Source: Paracoccaceae bacterium (GTDB taxonomy: Bacteria; Pseudomonadota; Alphaproteobacteria; Rhodobacterales; Rhodobacteraceae). Taken from it: a stretch of 34,322 nucleotides of DNA. This document shows, piece after piece, positions 33,401-34,322 of the stretch. Below the pieces are notes generated by a model, which saw nothing but the letters and a program-made list of their open reading frames with translations, ran no database searches and was not told where the DNA came from. Each line of letters starts with the position of its first letter. Within the stretch, counting starts at the first letter, position 1. Made by a program: the position numbers and the translations under genes. The stretch lies in NCBI GenBank assembly GCA_902525995.1, contig CABZJG010000003.1:1-34322 (forward strand), read 5' to 3'.

Positions 33401-33820
33401 GCAGCAGGGGTTGCAGCCGAGCCCGTTGAATTTTCCGCGCTAATGCGTGAAGCAGCCGGTGTGATTCAAAACCCTGATCTAGGATTTTTATTTTCACCGA
33501 ATGCTTTAAGTGAAGTTGGTATTTCCGGGCAACTTTCCCCACAGCATCCAGAGCAGATGAACGGCGTTATTGATCGGTTATTGGTTCGGGATGAAGATGT
33601 TTGGGTTGTTGATTTCAAGTCCAACGCAAATGTTCCAAAGGCGCCATCAGATGTGCCCTTGGGGCTATTACGGCAGCTCGGCGCATATACAACCGCCGTG
33701 GCCAGACTTTATCCGAACCATATCATTAAGCCTGCGATTTTATGGACCAAATCAGCACAATTGATGCCGATTAGTTACGCTCAGGTGGCGGCGGAAATTT
33801 CTAAGGTTGAGCTCTCTTGA
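30437..33820 (+). CDS. addA: Double-strand break repair helicase-nuclease AddA
   Basis: AddA is the UvrD-like (SF1A) helicase subunit carrying a C-terminal nuclease. The 1127-residue product has Walker A ANAGSGKT (24-31), CLTYTKAAASEM, IQTIHSFCATIL, motif II LVDEAQDTSPVQWD with DEAQD at 391-395, and GDKKQSIYSFQGA (motif III). VMTVHGAKGLE (motif V) and YVAMTRAEKWL (motif VI) follow, then a nuclease motif VDFKSN at 1059-1064. I use ATG 30437 because AGAGGA lies 6 bases upstream, the ATG overlaps the addB stop, and MIRDAATQRQVQAAHP resembles known AddA N-termini. An earlier in-frame start at 30398 lies inside addB without such support. Confidence 0.96.
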   Translation: MIRDAATQRQVQAAHPNMSTWLSANAGSGKTKVLTDRVARLLLSGISPEHILCLTYTKAAASEMQNRLFERLGKWAMLGDKALGQELIKLGLDQTPDRATLRRARALFARAIEAPGGLKIQTIHSFCATILRRFPLEAGVSPQFKEMEERAAVLLCNEVLETMAQSADAPLVDALSLYAGEHSLEKLVQSVVKYRHKLQLAAPRGEIWARFGLAPGLCEETVLSEVLSKEHLDLIARVIPHLDGGGKTDVKMAAQLRRITHASFRALAILEGVFLFGGSAKNPFGAKIGKFPSKDLRLGVMAEDMPELEELMLQVERLRETRLSLQAAQKTAVLHEFSAAFLPRYERQKQLRGWLDFDDLILRARNLLSDPKVADWVLYRLDGGIDHILVDEAQDTSPVQWDVIQSLAQEFTSGQGARADVARTIFVVGDKKQSIYSFQGADPAEFDRMKDEFSERLKQSETPLLDTTLEYSFRSSSAILSVVDQTFQEHISSGFAADQKHRAFKTDLPGRVDLWPVIDPVERQKDTEWQRPVDLLGQDNHLVQLANEVARSIDQMISDRTLLPQGPDEKGNYPARPVAPGDFLILVQRRSDLFHEIIRACKARNLPIAGADRLKVGAELAVRDLAALLSFLATPEDDLSLAIVLKSPLFNWDEQRLFSLAHGRGKQFLWQKMRSSADAYKTELAVLRDLLQQADFLRPFDLLNRILSRHDGRSKILSRLGPEAEDGLNALLSQALSYEQNDVPSLTGFLVWMETDTLEIKRQMDAASNQIRVMTVHGAKGLESPIVILPDCAHRQMRLQDELIDGSDGVIWKTKSDEMPDVVRRAAAEKRLSEMYERDRLLYVAMTRAEKWLMVAAAGDIAGEPTAWYSKVQSAMQHAGAVEHSFGLGKGLRVEHGIWPSSAEIGSSKKGAISISPPDWVNSPPPEIHEPEVPLSPSELGGAKALSHEDNSDEAAAKKRGIQIHKLLEILPDVDQRLWSQQGPSILAAAGVAAEPVEFSALMREAAGVIQNPDLGFLFSPNALSEVGISGQLSPQHPEQMNGVIDRLLVRDEDVWVVDFKSNANVPKAPSDVPLGLLRQLGAYTTAVARLYPNHIIKPAILWTKSAQLMPISYAQVAAEISKVELS

Positions 33821-33880
33821 CGTTTGAAGGGCGCGACCCTAGTTTTGCACAGTGTGAGCAGGTCACGATAGGAGACAAAA

Positions 33881-34201
33881 ATGGCGACAGTTGCGGTAAC
33901 AGATGACACTTTCGACGCAGAAGTAAAAAACTCAGACATTCCCGTTGTGGTCGACTTTTGGGCCGAATGGTGTGGTCCCTGCAAGCAAATTGGCCCCGCA
34001 TTGGAGGAACTTTCCAATGAAATGGAAGGCCAGATCAAGATCGTCAAAGTGGATGTTGATAATAATCCCAACTCACCCGCAGCGATGGGTGTGCGCGGCA
34101 TTCCCGCTCTGTTTATTTTCAAAGATGGTCAGGTGATTTCAAATCGTGCAGGAGCAGCACCAAAGGCAGCTCTGCAAAGCTGGATCCAAGATTCAATCTA
34201 G
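33881..34201 (+). CDS. trxA: Thioredoxin 1
   Basis: This small cytoplasmic thiol-disulfide oxidoreductase reduces protein disulfides such as those of ribonucleotide reductase. The 106-residue product carries the active site WCGPCK with C31 and C34 and the cis-proline loop GIPALF. It also has the usual thioredoxin length. The ATG at 33881 follows GGAGA by about 6 bases. It sits 60 bases behind addA, its normal neighbour in alphaproteobacteria, and its last nine bases overlap the end of the convergent gene on the minus strand. Confidence 0.97.
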   Translation: MATVAVTDDTFDAEVKNSDIPVVVDFWAEWCGPCKQIGPALEELSNEMEGQIKIVKVDVDNNPNSPAAMGVRGIPALFIFKDGQVISNRAGAAPKAALQSWIQDSI

Positions 34202-34322
34202 CCCATCCCTGACAAAAATCTGCACATCGGCAACATTTGTGCCCGTGGCGCCAGTTACAAGCAAATCATCCGCTAATGAAAGCGCGCGGTTGCTGTCGCT
34301 TTGGCTAAGCAATTGCCCGATG
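34193..34322 (-). CDS. Glycerate 2-kinase / MOFRL family protein, C-terminal fragment
   Basis: Only the last 42 residues are inside the window, and the 5' part continues beyond base 34322. Read on the minus strand the fragment gives [19 protein letters not shown] followed by [23 protein letters not shown] and a stop at 34193-34195. [15 protein letters not shown] closely matches the conserved TGPTGTNVNDxxIxL C-terminus of type 2 glycerate kinases (MOFRL domain, formerly annotated hydroxypyruvate reductase or TtuD). These make 2-phosphoglycerate from glycerate. It converges on trxA with a 9-base overlap. Confidence 0.82.
   Translation of the reverse strand, partial: IGQLLSQSDSNRALSLADDLLVTGATGTNVADVQIFVRDGLD

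Noticed and set aside
1-34322. tRNA or rRNA genes, CRISPR arrays, complete insertion sequences, prophage genes
   Set aside because: I found no cloverleaf-like tRNA sequence, regularly spaced repeats, transposase motifs or phage structural genes by reading. A tRNAscan or profile search could still find something missed.

Overview
The window looks like chromosomal DNA of a marine Rhodobacteraceae (Roseobacter-group) alphaproteobacterium with a moderate, rather AT-rich composition for that group. The main evidence is the RegA / SenC / RegB redox regulon in its family-typical arrangement, an alphaproteobacterial-type AddB-AddA pair followed by thioredoxin, and many TRAP and sugar ABC transport genes. 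I recognised no tRNA, rRNA, CRISPR array or intact insertion sequence.

Layout. (1) 179-3492: regA and senC on the minus strand, diverging from regB, then tsaE on the plus strand behind a possible 27-codon coupled leader ORF. (2) 3508-10452: a catabolic module with a class III aminotransferase and a BKACE-type beta-keto acid cleavage enzyme on the minus strand. These diverge from an RpiR-type regulator, a TAXI-type binding protein and a fused TRAP permease, around a perfect 18-bp palindrome. (3) 10453-12447: an AT-rich stretch of orphan small genes: a 40-residue lipoprotein, a secreted cysteine-containing protein, and a serine-recombinase fold that has lost its catalytic serine. (4) 12448-15081: a fumarylacetoacetate-hydrolase-family enzyme in an operon with TRAP DctQ and DctM, with no DctP beside them. 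(5) 15229-27368: a myo-inositol locus. It holds an ABC importer (ATPase, permease, binding protein), a LacI regulator, a Gfo/Idh/MocA dehydrogenase with IolE, and iolD-iolC-iolB-class II aldolase-iolG. Two near-identical LacI operators lie in its two divergent promoter regions. (6) 27501-34201: addB, addA and trxA, followed by the tail of a convergent glycerate 2-kinase gene that runs off the window.

How it fits together. The inositol locus carries uptake and nearly the whole route from myo-inositol to dihydroxyacetone phosphate plus 3-oxopropanoate. The last enzyme (IolA/MmsA) is not present. The 3.5-10.5 kb module can be read as import of an unidentified compound, transamination to a beta-keto acid, and cleavage by BKACE with acetyl-CoA into acetoacetate and an acyl-CoA; the substrate is unknown. 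From memory of related genomes, regB-tsaE is usually followed closely by a sugar-kinase/nucleotidyltransferase pair and then addB-addA-trxA. Here those two flanks are about 24 kb apart and the kinase/nucleotidyltransferase pair is missing, so the whole catabolic block looks like an insertion into a conserved housekeeping cluster.
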